Shown one piece after another: positions 51,032 to 60,649 of a DNA stretch of 64,000 bases; positions within the stretch are counted from its first letter, which is position 1, and each line of letters begins with the position of its first letter. The DNA lies in assembly GCF_000374645.1 (NCBI RefSeq), contig NZ_KB894805.1, forward strand, positions 1 to 64,000, read 5' to 3'. The notes beneath the pieces were generated by a model. That model worked only from the letters and a program-made list of their open reading frames with translations. It did no database searches and was not told the DNA's origin. The position numbers and the translations under genes were made by a program. Source of the DNA: Arhodomonas aquaeolei DSM 8974 (GTDB taxonomy: Bacteria > Pseudomonadota > Gammaproteobacteria > Nitrococcales > Nitrococcaceae).

Positions 51032-51601
51032 TCACGGGAAGGTGTGGACGAAGAACGATTTCACCCGGTGCTGCCAGTGCACCAGCCAGTGCGGTGAGCC
51101 GGTACCGCTGCCCGCCGGCTCCACCGCCGGGTGACGGGCGACGACCGCCTCGAGTACGTCCTCCTGTCCCGGGTCCAGGTCCACGAAGAACACGTGCCGG
51201 CCGTCGGCCAGTGCCTGCTCGAACCGGCGGAAACGCTGGTTCGGGGTCTCGATACCGCGCAACCCCCCTTCCCAGGTGAAAAAGCCCAGCGTGATGATCG
51301 CCAGGAATACGAACGGCAGCCAGCCGGCGGCGGAGTGTACCCAGCCGGCGAAATGGGCGATGAGCAGCAGTATCACGGCGAGCACGGCGCCCACCGCGGC
51401 GCCGATGAGCGTGGAGTGGACCAGGTCGCGCTTCATCAGGGCCTTGACCTGGTTGAGGTGGCGGTGACTGTCCGCCGCGGCGTCGTCCGTGGTGAGGAGG
51501 TGGCACTGGGGCGTGACGATGCCTGCTGCCTCCAGGTCCTCCTCCAGTCGTTCGAGGTCATCCATGTCCGTACTGATGAAGAAGCGTCGCGTCATCTGCA
51601 T
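51032..51601 (-). CDS. Two-helix membrane protein of unknown function
   Basis: A 189-residue protein. An N-terminal soluble segment (RRFFISTDMDDLERLEEDLEAAGIVTPQCHLLTTDDAAADSH) resembles the small alpha-beta domain of DUF1269-like stress proteins. Two membrane helices follow (about 65-84 GAAVGAVLAVILLLIAHFAG and 94-110 LPFVFLAIITLGFFTW). A cytoplasmic C-terminal part (RGIETPNQRFRRFEQALADGRHVFFVDLDPGQEDVLEAVVARHP) appears to repeat the same kind of fold. Related proteins are sometimes labelled NAD/FAD-utilising, which nothing here supports. The ATG at 51601 follows GGAGGTTGCC. It is divergent from the flavoprotein gene. Confidence 0.7.
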   Translation of the reverse strand: MQMTRRFFISTDMDDLERLEEDLEAAGIVTPQCHLLTTDDAAADSHRHLNQVKALMKRDLVHSTLIGAAVGAVLAVILLLIAHFAGWVHSAAGWLPFVFLAIITLGFFTWEGGLRGIETPNQRFRRFEQALADGRHVFFVDLDPGQEDVLEAVVARHPAVEPAGSGTGSPHWLVHWQHRVKSFFVHTFP

Positions 51602-51721
51602 GGCAACCTCCCTCCGTCGGCCGTCCCGCTGCGGGTGGGGATCGCGCCGCTCACTCACCGGAAAAGATAGTTCACGCAGCGGGGCCGGACCATGGCGGCG
51701 TTTCGCGTAGAATGCGCGCCC

Positions 51722-52918
51722 ATGACGCAGACGGTGGACAGGGAACAGCACTGGGACGTGGTCATCATCGGCGCCGGCGCGGCCGGGCTGATGTGCGCCA
51801 TCGAGGCGGGTCGGCGCGGTCGCCGCGTGCTGGTGCTCGACCACGCCAACCGGGTGGGAAAGAAGATCCTCATGTCGGGGGGCGGGCGGTGCAACTTCAC
51901 GAACATGTACTCCGGCCCGGAGCACTTCCTCAGCGCCAATCCCCACTTCATGAAGTCTGCGCTCAGCCGCTTCACGCCGTGGGACTTTATCGCCCTGGTG
52001 GAGCGGCACGGGGTGGCCTACCACGAGAAGAAGCTCGGGCAGCTCTTCTGCGACCGCTCCTCCAAAGACATCGTGGCGCTCCTGCTGGAGGAGTGTGACG
52101 CGGCAGACGTGACCGTGCGCACCAAGGCACCGGTTCACGACATCCGCACCGGCGAGCCGCACGCGCTGGACACGGCGGTCGGCGCGGTGACCTGCGCATC
52201 CCTGGTGATCGCCACCGGGGGCTACTCGATCCCCAAGATGGGGGCCACCGGCTTCGGCATCGACTTTGCGCGTTCGCTAGGGATCGCCGTGCAGCCGACC
52301 CGGGCGGCGCTGGTGCCGGTGATCCTGGATGCCCGCACCCGCGAGCGCCTCGGCGATCTCGCCGGCGTGTCCCTTGATACCGAGACCGCCGCCGGCGGCG
52401 CGACCTTCCGCGAGAATATCCTGTTCACTCACCGCGGGCTGAGCGGGCCCTCCGTCCTGCAGGCGTCCTCGTACTGGCAGCCCGGCGGGCCGCTCGAGAT
52501 CGACCTGTTTCCGGGGCTGGATCTCGCCGCGCATATCCGCGAGGTGCGGGCCCGGCGGCCGGGCCTGGCGCTGCGCACGCTCCTTGCCGAGCGCCTGACG
52601 CGCCGGGTGGCGCGACGCTGGTGCGAGCTGTGGTGCCCGGACCGGCCGCTGGGGGAGCTTGGCGATGCGGACGTCGATGCGGTCGTCCGGGCCTGCCAGC
52701 CCTGGACGGTCTGGCCCGAGGGCACGGAGGGCTACCGTACCGCCGAGGTGACCCTCGGCGGCGTGGATACCGCGGCGCTGTCGTCGAAGACCATGGCCTG
52801 CCGCGATCACCCGGGGGTGTATTTCATCGGTGAGGTCGTGGACGTCACCGGCCACCTCGGCGGACACAATTTCCAGTGGGCATGGGCATCCGGCCATGCG
52901 GCCGGCCAGCATGTCTGA
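51722..52918 (+). CDS. HI0933/YhiN-family NAD(P)/FAD-dependent oxidoreductase
   Basis: A 398-residue flavoprotein. The dinucleotide-binding motif is at about 15-30 (VVIIGAGAAGLMCAIEAGRRG), followed by the HI0933 hallmark GKKILMSGGGRCNFTN, then CDRSSKDIVALLLEEC, VIATGGYSIPKMGATGFGIDFA, and the C-terminal FAD-contacting YFIGEVVDVTGHLGGHNFQWAWASGHAAG. The family is widespread and lacks a confirmed reaction. The ATG at 51722 is chosen because the longer frame adds ten residues without family character. It is divergent from the two-helix membrane protein gene. Confidence 0.9.
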   Translation: MTQTVDREQHWDVVIIGAGAAGLMCAIEAGRRGRRVLVLDHANRVGKKILMSGGGRCNFTNMYSGPEHFLSANPHFMKSALSRFTPWDFIALVERHGVAYHEKKLGQLFCDRSSKDIVALLLEECDAADVTVRTKAPVHDIRTGEPHALDTAVGAVTCASLVIATGGYSIPKMGATGFGIDFARSLGIAVQPTRAALVPVILDARTRERLGDLAGVSLDTETAAGGATFRENILFTHRGLSGPSVLQASSYWQPGGPLEIDLFPGLDLAAHIREVRARRPGLALRTLLAERLTRRVARRWCELWCPDRPLGELGDADVDAVVRACQPWTVWPEGTEGYRTAEVTLGGVDTAALSSKTMACRDHPGVYFIGEVVDVTGHLGGHNFQWAWASGHAAGQHV

Positions 52919-53043
52919 ACGTGTCCCCGCCCGGCACCGCCATGGTACGGATTTATCGTGATGATCGGTCGTTTCGATTTCTCAATGCACCCGGCCGACT
53001 CCATACTTAACATGGAATTTTTCTAACCAAGGGAGATTGAACC

Positions 53044-53511
53044 ATGGACGTTCATATCGGTATCGACGAAGCCAAGCGCAAAGAGATCGCCGACGGCGTG
53101 TCCCGGCTGCTCGCCGACAGCTACACGCTCTACCTCAAGACCCACAACTTCCACTGGAACGTGACCGGGCCGATGTTCAACTCCCTGCACCTCATGTTCG
53201 AGGAGCAGTACACCGAGCTCGCCACGGCGGTGGATCAGGTCGCCGAGCGTATCCGTACCCTCGGGTTCCCTGCGCCGGGCTCGTACAAGCAGTTCGCCGA
53301 GCTCTCCTCGGTCGAGGAGGCGACGGACGTGCCCGAGGCCAAGGAGATGATCCGCCAGCTCGCCGAGGGCCAGGAGACCGTGGTGCGCACCGCGCGCCAG
53401 GTGGTCCCGCTGGCGGAGGAGGCGCACGACGAGCCGACCCTCGATCTGCTGACCCAGCGCATGCAGGTTCACGAGAAGAACGCGTGGATGCTGCGCAGCC
53501 TGCTGGAGTGA
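53044..53511 (+). CDS. dps: Dps-family DNA-protecting ferritin
   Basis: A 155-residue ferritin-like protein that assembles into 12-mers and oxidises and stores ferrous iron, protecting DNA. The ferroxidase residues are visible: THNFHWNV (H34, H37) and HLMFEEQYTEL followed by VDQVAERI. The rest is the four-helix bundle ending KNAWMLRSLLE. Without the long lysine-rich tail of E. coli Dps, DNA binding may be weak. AAGGGAGATTGAACC precedes the ATG. It is probably a single-gene transcript: an AT-richer promoter region lies before it and a clear stem-loop follows the stop. Confidence 0.93.
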   Translation: MDVHIGIDEAKRKEIADGVSRLLADSYTLYLKTHNFHWNVTGPMFNSLHLMFEEQYTELATAVDQVAERIRTLGFPAPGSYKQFAELSSVEEATDVPEAKEMIRQLAEGQETVVRTARQVVPLAEEAHDEPTLDLLTQRMQVHEKNAWMLRSLLE

Positions 53512-53520
53512 GCGGGATCC

Positions 53521-53546
53521 GTCTCCGGGGTGTGTGCCCCGGAGAC
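53521..53546 (+). terminator. Terminator of dps
   Basis: Perfect 10-bp stem gtctccgggg (53521-53530) / ccccggagac (53537-53546) with loop tgtgtg, ten bases after the dps stop and followed by cgcctttcc. It is a strong GC-rich hairpin, though the T-tract is short. Confidence 0.7.
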
Positions 53547-53557
53547 CGCCTTTCCGG

Positions 53558-54004
53558 ATGCCGGGTTCCCCGGTGGCAGGGCTGAGCGATCTCTCCGCCC
53601 TGCTGCGGGGGCTCTCACCGGCGCTTGCCCCCGGCACGTACGTGTTCGTGACCGTGGGCCCGGCGGCCTACGGTGCGTACGCCGGGCTCAATCCCCTGGC
53701 CAGCTTCCGCGAGGCCGAGGGCCTGTCGCTGGTGTGCCGCCGCGAGGCCGCGGACGGCCATGGACTCGCCTACGACGGCCTCTTCCGGCTCATCACCCTG
53801 CGCGTTCACTCCAGCCTGGGGGCGGTGGGGCTTACCGCCGCCGTGGCCCGGCGGCTGACCCGCGAGGGCATTCCCGCCAATGTCATCGCCGCTTTCCATC
53901 ACGATCATATCCTGGTGCCGGCGCACCGCGGCAGCGATGCCGTCGCGGCGCTGCGTGCGCTCGCCGCGGAGAGGACGGGCCCCTCAGCCGGCGACCTCGA
54001 GTAA
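53558..54004 (+). CDS. ACT-domain-containing protein
   Basis: A 148-residue protein resembling the two-ACT-domain family of putative amino-acid-binding regulators ([24 protein letters not shown], then [75 protein letters not shown]). The function is unknown; the ACT fold suggests ligand binding. ATG 53558 and GTG 53573 are both possible; the family-like sequence begins only at LSDLSAL, so the shorter start is plausible. It lies directly after the dps terminator and its 3' end overlaps the convergent chemoreceptor gene by 21 bases. Confidence 0.8.
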   Translation: MPGSPVAGLSDLSALLRGLSPALAPGTYVFVTVGPAAYGAYAGLNPLASFREAEGLSLVCRREAADGHGLAYDGLFRLITLRVHSSLGAVGLTAAVARRLTREGIPANVIAAFHHDHILVPAHRGSDAVAALRALAAERTGPSAGDLE

Positions 54005-55408
54005 CCGGTCGAGGCTGACATCCGCCCCCAGCACCCCGCGGATATCGCCGCGTGCGTCAACGAGGGGCACACCCACGGTGAGGCAGAACTGATTGTTCGC
54101 CGCGGAGCGGTAGATATCGGTGACGCAGGCCCGGCCGGTGCTCATCGCGCGGCGGAACCAGTCACGACCGGACCAGTCGCGGCCGGAGCCGTCGCCCTCG
54201 TAGCTGGTGGTGAACGAGGCCTGGGCGACGTTGGCGGTGACCTGATCCCCGGCGGGTGAGGTGATGTAGAACAGCTCCACCCACGGCATCTCCGAGAGGG
54301 CCTCGCGCAGGCGCCGCTCGCGTTCGTCGCGCCCGCCGCCGGCGAGCGCCGGGTCGGCGGCGAGCCCGGTCACCGCGGTGCGGGCGTGGCCGTGGGCGGC
54401 GAGCCGGAACGCGCCCAGGGAGGTGAGGACTTCATCGGAATACTCGTGGATGCGCTGGCTGGCGTGGTTTACCTTGCGCGACTGCTCGAGGATCGTCGCC
54501 GAGACGCTGGCCACCTCGTGGACCTGTTCGGCAACGCCCTGGGTGGTGGTGTTCATCTGGTGCATGGCCGTGGATATCCGCTGGCTGCGTGAATCGAGGT
54601 CCGCCATCGCCTGGCGGGCCGAGTCGAGCTCGTCCAGGGTCGTGGTGACGTCCGCCTGGGATTCGGTCAGCCCCGCCCGTACGGATTCCGCCGCGCTCCC
54701 GGTTTCCTCCATGCCGGTGGTCAGGCCCTCGATCACGCCGGAGACGCGTCCGGTGGCCTCGCCGGTCTGCTGGGCGAGCTGACGTACCTCCTCGGCGACT
54801 ACCGCGAACCCCTGGCCGTACTGGCCCGCCCGGGCAGCCTCGATGGCGGCGTTGAGGGCGAGGATGTTGGTCTGTCCGGCGATCCGGCTGATCAGTCCCA
54901 CCACCTCGGATACCTCCGAGGTCCGGGCCTGAAGCGCGTCGACCTGGGACTCCAGGGCCTGCAGCCGGGTGTCGAGATCGCTCATGTGCCGTGCGATCGC
55001 CTCGCCGCGCCGGTGGCTGGCGTCGACCAGGCCGGTGACCTGGCCGGCGTAGCGCGCGAGCTCCTCGGTGCTCGGGGTGATCTCCTGCTCGAGGGTGGTG
55101 GTCATCTCCTCGCTCGCCGCCGCGATGTGGTTGGCCGCGTCCGAGAGTGCCGTGCTCTGACTCTCGCCCGTCCGGGCGAGATCGGCGAGGGTCGGCGCGG
55201 TCTCCGAGAGCCTCAGCGCGCTGCCCATGGTGTCGGTGATCTGGGCGGCGGTGCGGTCCAGCAGGGTGTTCAGTGCCGCGGCGACGTCCGCCTGGCGGCC
55301 GGTCTCCGGCAGCGACAGGGAGAGGTCGAGGCCTTCCGTGGTGGCGTCCTCGATCCGGGCGGCGACGGTCTGACGCGGCTGGCTGGCGAGCGCGGTGATC
55401 CGGGGCAT
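53984..55408 (-). CDS. Soluble methyl-accepting chemotaxis protein with C-terminal Cache-like sensor
   Basis: A 474-residue chemoreceptor without any membrane helix, so it should act in the cytoplasm. Residues ~80-330 are a long coiled-coil signalling domain with the hairpin tip [40 protein letters not shown] that contacts CheA/CheW. Residues ~340-470 form a Cache/PDC-type ligand pocket ([81 protein letters not shown]). That domain is usually periplasmic and N-terminal; here it follows the signalling domain. No che genes are in the window. GGAGAAAC precedes the ATG. Confidence 0.9.
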   Translation of the reverse strand: MPRITALASQPRQTVAARIEDATTEGLDLSLSLPETGRQADVAAALNTLLDRTAAQITDTMGSALRLSETAPTLADLARTGESQSTALSDAANHIAAASEEMTTTLEQEITPSTEELARYAGQVTGLVDASHRRGEAIARHMSDLDTRLQALESQVDALQARTSEVSEVVGLISRIAGQTNILALNAAIEAARAGQYGQGFAVVAEEVRQLAQQTGEATGRVSGVIEGLTTGMEETGSAAESVRAGLTESQADVTTTLDELDSARQAMADLDSRSQRISTAMHQMNTTTQGVAEQVHEVASVSATILEQSRKVNHASQRIHEYSDEVLTSLGAFRLAAHGHARTAVTGLAADPALAGGGRDERERRLREALSEMPWVELFYITSPAGDQVTANVAQASFTTSYEGDGSGRDWSGRDWFRRAMSTGRACVTDIYRSAANNQFCLTVGVPLVDARGDIRGVLGADVSLDRLLEVAG

Positions 55409-55436
55409 CGTGTTTCTCCTTTCGGGTGGGTGGGGG

Positions 55437-57281
55437 CTACATGGCGCCGGCGTAGCTCGGCTCGGGCACCAGTGCGTCCACAGGGACGGGGCGGGCGAGC
55501 CCGAAGCCCTGGAGCAGGTCGCAGCCGAGGCTGCGGAGGATGTCGGCGTGGGCCACGGTCTCCACGCCCTCGACCACGGTGTCCAGCCCGAGGGCCCGTG
55601 ACATGGCGAGAATGCCGCGGAGGATGGCGTCGGAGTTCGGGTTATCGAAGATGTCGCCGACGAAGTCGCCGTCGATCTTGACCATGTCCACGGACAGGCG
55701 CTTGAGGTAGGTGAGCGAGGCGTAACCCGTGCCGAAATCGTCCAGTGCCAGGCGCACGTTGAGGCGGCGGCAGGCCGCGGCGGTCTCCGCGGCGGCGCTC
55801 ATGTTGTCGATCAGCGAGGTCTCGGTGAGCTCCAGCACCAGGGTCTCCGGCGGCACCTCGGGGTAGAGGGCGAGGGTGCGGGCGAGGTGGTCCGAGAAGT
55901 CGCCGGCGATGAAATTCCGCGCGGAGACGTTGACGTGCAGTGTCGGGTGGGGGATGCCGCGACGGCGCCAGTCGCGGATCTGGGACAGCGCGGCGTTGAG
56001 TACCCAGCGGTCGATGTCGCGCACGAGCCGGCGGCTGCCGGCCTCCACCGCCGGCATGAAGGCTGCGGCGGGCAGCAATCCGCGGGTGGGATGCTGCCAG
56101 CGCACCAGGCACTCCGCGGCGGGCGGGACCTCCCCGGGGGCGGCGAAGATCGCCTGGTAGTGCACCCGGAGCTCGCCGTCTTCGAGGGCCCGGGCGAGGT
56201 CCTCCGCCAGCGACTCCCGCTCCCGGCTGGCCCGCTCCATGGCCGCGTCGAAACGGTGGAGTTCCGCCCCGCCGCGGGATTTGGCGCGGTACATGGCCAT
56301 GTCCGCACGTCCGAGCAGGGCCTCCGGGCTCGCACCGTGCTCCGGGCACAGGGCGCTGCCCATGCTCGCGGTGCAGCGGAAGGTCCGGGGCATGGTGGCG
56401 GGCTCGGACAGCGTCCGGGCAATGCGGGCGAGCAGGGAATCCAGCGCCACGCTCCCGTGGGCGCCGTCGGCGAGGATCACGAACTCGTCGCCGCCCATGC
56501 GTGCGATGTCGTCGTTGCGCCGGCATACCGCATGCAACCGTTCCGCGGTGTGGCAGAGCACGGCGTCACCGCTGGCGTGACCGAGACGGTCGTTGACGGT
56601 CTTGAATCCGTCCATGTCGATCACGACGACGGCGAAGGGTGTGCCGTCCCGGTGGTAGCCGGCCAGGCGCTGGTTGAGCCGCTCCATCATGCCGGCCCGG
56701 TTGAGCAGCCCGGTGAGCTCGTCGGTGCGCACCATCGCCTCCAGGCGGTGCTCGAGCATCCGCCGCTGGCAGGCGACGGCGATCTGGCCGGCGACCTTCT
56801 CGGCGAGGAGGACGGCCTCCGTTTCCGGTGGCCCGTCCACCGGCCGGAACCACGACAGGGCCAGCGCCCCGATGGCGCCCTCACTGCCGATGAGGGGAAT
56901 GATCAGGTTGGCGCGCAGGCCGGCGTTGACGAACGCCGCCATGGCGTGGCCGTCGTCGGCGTAGTCCGGCGTGAACAGGGTGTGGCCGGCGCGCAGGGCG
57001 CGCCCGACCAGACCCTCGTCCTGGGCGAAGCGCAGTCCGGCGAAACGGGCCAGCCGCCGCAGCGCGCCGTTGAAGAACTGGTACTCGAGGCGGTCGTCGT
57101 CCGTGCACAGGATGAGCGCGGCGCCGTCCGCCTCGACGAACCCCCGCGCCGCCTCTGCGGCGCGGGTGAAGAAACGTTCGAAGTCCGGCTCCAGGGTCAG
57201 CGCATCGGCGACCTGCAGCAGCCGTTCTGTGGCGGCGCTGCCCACGCCGGTGTGCCCCGGAGCCTGCCCCTTGGTATTCAC
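55437..57281 (-). CDS. GAF-GGDEF-EAL cyclic-di-GMP protein
   Basis: A 614-residue cytoplasmic bifunctional protein. An N-terminal GAF sensor is at about 20-165 ([31 protein letters not shown] through [12 protein letters not shown]). The GGDEF domain (~185-345) has the intact motif [11 protein letters not shown] and an RxxD inhibitory site (RRND) five residues before it. The EAL domain (~360-605) contains [51 protein letters not shown] and [11 protein letters not shown]. Both active sites look complete, so it may make or degrade c-di-GMP depending on the GAF signal. It lies 28 bases upstream of the chemoreceptor gene in the same direction, so they probably share a transcript. Confidence 0.93.
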   Translation of the reverse strand: MNTKGQAPGHTGVGSAATERLLQVADALTLEPDFERFFTRAAEAARGFVEADGAALILCTDDDRLEYQFFNGALRRLARFAGLRFAQDEGLVGRALRAGHTLFTPDYADDGHAMAAFVNAGLRANLIIPLIGSEGAIGALALSWFRPVDGPPETEAVLLAEKVAGQIAVACQRRMLEHRLEAMVRTDELTGLLNRAGMMERLNQRLAGYHRDGTPFAVVVIDMDGFKTVNDRLGHASGDAVLCHTAERLHAVCRRNDDIARMGGDEFVILADGAHGSVALDSLLARIARTLSEPATMPRTFRCTASMGSALCPEHGASPEALLGRADMAMYRAKSRGGAELHRFDAAMERASRERESLAEDLARALEDGELRVHYQAIFAAPGEVPPAAECLVRWQHPTRGLLPAAAFMPAVEAGSRRLVRDIDRWVLNAALSQIRDWRRRGIPHPTLHVNVSARNFIAGDFSDHLARTLALYPEVPPETLVLELTETSLIDNMSAAAETAAACRRLNVRLALDDFGTGYASLTYLKRLSVDMVKIDGDFVGDIFDNPNSDAILRGILAMSRALGLDTVVEGVETVAHADILRSLGCDLLQGFGLARPVPVDALVPEPSYAGAM

Positions 57282-57562
57282 GGTCCACCCCCTCGGAGAA
57301 TCCGTCGGGGAGTGTCAAGCAAGACCCGCGCCAGTTGTTAACCCGGTCACACGATCACCGGGAAGAGGCCGGCGTAAGCGCAACCACGCGGAATGCGTGG
57401 GATTCGCGCCGCACCGTCGGGCCGTGCCCCGGTGCTTTCGCGACGCCCCGCCGTGGTGCGTGCGCGTCGTCGCTGCACCGTGCCGGCGCGGATCGGTGTC
57501 GCTATGATTGGGGGAGTAGCGCGGTGCTGCCGCACTGCATCCCCGTGAGGAGGGCATCCGCG

Positions 57563-57979
57563 ATGGAGCCGCGTATCAGCATGATCACCCTGGGTGTGCG
57601 GGACCTGTCGGCATCCACGCGTTTCTACGGAGAAGGGCCGGGGCTGCCGCGCCGGGAGTCACCGCCGGAGGTGACCTTCTTCACCCTGGACGGGACCTGG
57701 CTCGGACTCTATGGACGTGAGGCGCTGGCCGCCGACGCCGGGGTGGATCCCGCGGGCAGCGGCTTCTCCGGGGTGACGCTGGCGCACAACGTCACCAGCC
57801 GGGCGGCGGTGGACACGATGCTCGCCCAGGCGCGCGTGGCCGGTGCCTCCTGGCTGCGGGCCGCGCGGGAGGCGGACTGGGGCGGGTACGCCGGCTATTT
57901 CGCCGACCCGGACGGCCACCTCTGGGAGGTGGCCTGCAATCCCTTCTTCTGGGTGGGGCCGCCGGCCCGGGGTGCTTGA
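57563..57979 (+). CDS. VOC (glyoxalase/bleomycin-resistance) family protein
   Basis: A 138-residue protein of the vicinal-oxygen-chelate fold: ISMITLGVRDLSASTRFYGEGPGL at the start, FFTLDGTWLGLYGREAL in the middle and GYAGYFADPDGHLWEVACNPFF at the end, each a metal-site strand of the family. Substrates vary widely and cannot be assigned. The ATG at 57563 follows GTGAGGAGGGCATCCGCG; the longer frame from 57335 is not supported. It is divergent from the GAF-GGDEF-EAL gene and faces the helicase gene convergently, with 12 bases between their ends. Confidence 0.88.
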   Translation: MEPRISMITLGVRDLSASTRFYGEGPGLPRRESPPEVTFFTLDGTWLGLYGREALAADAGVDPAGSGFSGVTLAHNVTSRAAVDTMLAQARVAGASWLRAAREADWGGYAGYFADPDGHLWEVACNPFFWVGPPARGA

Positions 57980-57991
57980 GCCGGCGGGCGC

Positions 57992-59695
57992 TCAGCGGCC
58001 GCGGTGCTTCGGCTTCGCCCGGCGCCCGCCCCCCGCCGGGCCGGCCTCGAACGGGCGCAGCTCCAGGCGCCGCCCGCACACGCGGGCGGCACGCAGGCGG
58101 TTCAGCGTCTCGCCGGGGAGTTCCTGCGGCAGGTCGACGGTGGTGTAGTCGCCCTGGATATCGATCGCGCCGATGTAGCTGCTGTCCAGGCCGCCCTCGT
58201 TGGCGATGGCGCCCACCAGGTTGCCGGCGCGCACGCCGTTGCGCCGGCCGACGGCCACGCGGTAGCGCGTCATCGCCACGTCCGGGTGCTCGCGCAGCGG
58301 TTTCGCCCGTGCGTCCGGGGCGCCGCGGCGCGGGCCGCGCTCGCGCTGGGGGCCCGGTTCCGGCTCGGCGGCGACCTCGTCAAGGAGCAGCGGCGTGCCG
58401 CCCTGGGCGGCATGGGCGAGGGCGGCGGCGACCGCGGTGGGCTCGGCGCCGGTCTCTTCCACGTACTCCTCGATCAGCCGGCGGAACACGCTCAGGTCCG
58501 TGTCCGCGAGCGTCTCGGTGATCCGCTGCTTGAAGCGCTCGACGCGGCGCGTGTTCACGTCGTCGGCGCTCGGCAGGCGCATGGGCTCGATGCTCTGACG
58601 GGTGGCGCGCTCGATGGTGCGCAGCATGCGCCGTTCCCGGGGCGCGACGAACAGGATCGCCTCGCCGCTGCGCCCGGCCCGGCCCGTGCGCCCGATGCGG
58701 TGGACGTAGGACTCCGGGTCGTAGGGGATGTCGTAGTTGAGCACGTGGCTGACACGCTCGACGTCGAGTCCGCGCGCCGCCACGTCGGTGGCCACGATGA
58801 TATCCACCCGGCCGTCGCGCAGGCGGGCGACGGTGCGCTCGCGCTGGGCCTGGGGGATATCGCCGTTGAGGGCCTCGCAGCTGAAGCCGCGGGCGGTGAG
58901 CTTCTCGGCGAGCTCCACCGTGGCGTTCTTGGTGCGTACGAACACCAGCATGCCGTCGATGGGCTCGGCCTCCAGCAGCCGGGTCAGGGCGTCGAGCTTG
59001 TGGATGCCGCTCACCGACCAGTAGCGCTGGCGGATGGTCTGGGCCGTGGAGGAGCGGGCCTCGATGCGGACCTCCTCCGGGTCGTTCAGGTGGTTGTGGG
59101 CCACCCGGCGGATGCTCGACGGCATGGTCGCGGAGAACAGCGCCACCTGCCGGTCCGGCGGGGTCTGGCCGAGGATCCACTCGACGTCGTCGATGAATCC
59201 CATGCGCAGCATCTCGTCCGCCTCGTCCAGGACCAGCGCGGAGAGGGTCTCCAGGGCCAGGGTGCCGCGGCGCATGTGGTCCATCACCCGTCCGGGCGTG
59301 CCCACGACCACCTGGGCGCCGCGCCGCAGCTGGCGCAGCTGGATGCCATAGTCCTGGCCGCCGTAGAGCGGCAGGACGTGGAAGTCCTCGAGGTGGCGGG
59401 CGTAGGTCTGGAATGCCTCCGCCACCTGGATGGCCAGCTCGCGGGTGGGGGCGAGCACCAGGAGCTGGGTGTCCCGGCGGCTGACATCCAGCCGGGAGAG
59501 CAGCGGCAGCGCGAACGCGGCGGTCTTGCCGGTCCCGGTCTGGGCCTGGCCGAGCAGGTCACGGCCGGCGAGCAGTGGCGGGATGCTCCGGGCCTGGATC
59601 GGGGTCGGGGCCTCGTAACCGGCCTCCTGCAGAGCGGTGAGAACGGGGGCACTCAGGCCCAGTGCCGGGAAGCCGGCGGGCGAATCGGAAGTCAA
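57992..59695 (-). CDS. DEAD-box ATP-dependent RNA helicase (DeaD/CsdA type)
   Basis: A 567-residue RNA helicase that remodels structured RNA, typically in ribosome assembly and cold adaptation. Motifs are: Q-motif around GYEAPTPIQ, motif I AQTGTGKT (51-58), PTREL, TPGR, motif II DEAD (157-160), SAT (188-190), then VATDVAARGLD and HRIGRTGRAGRSG. The C-terminus has a DbpA-type RNA-binding domain (TRYRVAVGRRNGVRAGNLVGAIANEGGLDSSYIGAIDIQGDYTTVDLP) and a basic tail, giving the CsdA/DeaD architecture. It is probably monocistronic, with about 195 bases to the next minus-strand gene upstream. Confidence 0.95.
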   Translation of the reverse strand: MTSDSPAGFPALGLSAPVLTALQEAGYEAPTPIQARSIPPLLAGRDLLGQAQTGTGKTAAFALPLLSRLDVSRRDTQLLVLAPTRELAIQVAEAFQTYARHLEDFHVLPLYGGQDYGIQLRQLRRGAQVVVGTPGRVMDHMRRGTLALETLSALVLDEADEMLRMGFIDDVEWILGQTPPDRQVALFSATMPSSIRRVAHNHLNDPEEVRIEARSSTAQTIRQRYWSVSGIHKLDALTRLLEAEPIDGMLVFVRTKNATVELAEKLTARGFSCEALNGDIPQAQRERTVARLRDGRVDIIVATDVAARGLDVERVSHVLNYDIPYDPESYVHRIGRTGRAGRSGEAILFVAPRERRMLRTIERATRQSIEPMRLPSADDVNTRRVERFKQRITETLADTDLSVFRRLIEEYVEETGAEPTAVAAALAHAAQGGTPLLLDEVAAEPEPGPQRERGPRRGAPDARAKPLREHPDVAMTRYRVAVGRRNGVRAGNLVGAIANEGGLDSSYIGAIDIQGDYTTVDLPQELPGETLNRLRAARVCGRRLELRPFEAGPAGGGRRAKPKHRGR

Positions 59696-59889
59696 CGTGG
59701 TGGAACCCTGGGTGTAGCGGGAGAGGACTGGCAGGCCAGACGAAACGTACAGTATACGTCATCCTCGTCAGCATCCGAAGCCCGGTGCGGTGCCGGCCGT
59801 CGCGTCGGTGGGCCGTTCGTCACCCGGCCACCGGGGCCACCGTGGTTTTCCGGATCAGGTCGTCGCGGCGGTGCCGGCCGCGTCGCCGC

Positions 59890-60621
59890 TCAGCCCTCCT
59901 TCCCTTCGCGGCGCCCGACCAGGCGGAAGGCCACGGTCACCGTGTCCTGCACCCGCAGCAGTCCGCCCATGGCGGTAATCGGCGTGATGCCGAAATCGCT
60001 CTGGCGCAGTACCAGACGACCGGTGGCCGTGAGGCCCTCCGTCCCGGCCTGCACCTCCACCGGCACGGTCAACCGGCGCGTCCTGCCGTGCAGGGTCACG
60101 GTCGTCCGGACCACCAGCCAGGGCAGGGCGCCACGGATGTCGTCGGCGTGCACGGCGATCTGCGGGAAACGCCCGGCATCCAGCACCTGCGGGCCGAGCA
60201 TGTTGGCGCGGGTGCCGGTGCGGGCTTCGTCGTTCAGCGGGTGGGCGAACGCCCCGCCCGCTGCCGAGCGTGCCGCGGGCGGGTCCGCGACCATCCCCCG
60301 GGCAGGCACGGCGAGGTCGAGCCGGGCCTCGTCCAGACCCTTGTCCGGCAGGAATACCAGCCCGCGGAAATCCCGGGCTTCGATGATGTGGTTGTGTCCT
60401 TTTTCCGCGAGCGGACCGCCCCGATAGACGATGATCTGCAGCGAGGAAGCGGCGGGATCCAGCCGGTAAACCGTGCCGTCGGCGGCCAGGGCACGATAGG
60501 CGTCGGCGGGGAAGGCCGCAGATGCGGTGGGCCCCGGCCGCGCGGGGGTGCCGGCACAGCCGGCGGTCAACGCCGCGGCGAGCAGCGTTGCAACGAGAGG
60601 TCTGAAACGCGGATCATACAT
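59890..60621 (-). CDS. YceI-family lipoprotein
   Basis: A 243-residue protein with a lipoprotein signal (LLAAALTAGCAG, Cys near residue 22). It then has a YceI-like lipocalin fold: GTVYRLDPAASSLQIIVYRGGPLAEKGHNHIIEARDFRGLVFLPD and ATGRLVLRQSDFGITPITAMGGLLRVQDTVTVAFRLVG. YceI proteins bind polyprenyl-type or amphiphilic ligands in the periplasm; the ligand here is unknown. The ATG at 60621 begins the signal peptide; a longer frame overlaps the divergent cupin gene. The two starts are only 28 bases apart, so the promoters must overlap the opposite gene. Confidence 0.85.
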   Translation of the reverse strand: MYDPRFRPLVATLLAAALTAGCAGTPARPGPTASAAFPADAYRALAADGTVYRLDPAASSLQIIVYRGGPLAEKGHNHIIEARDFRGLVFLPDKGLDEARLDLAVPARGMVADPPAARSAAGGAFAHPLNDEARTGTRANMLGPQVLDAGRFPQIAVHADDIRGALPWLVVRTTVTLHGRTRRLTVPVEVQAGTEGLTATGRLVLRQSDFGITPITAMGGLLRVQDTVTVAFRLVGRREGKEG

Positions 60622-60649
60622 GTCGCACCCACCAGCCGGGAGGATCCCG

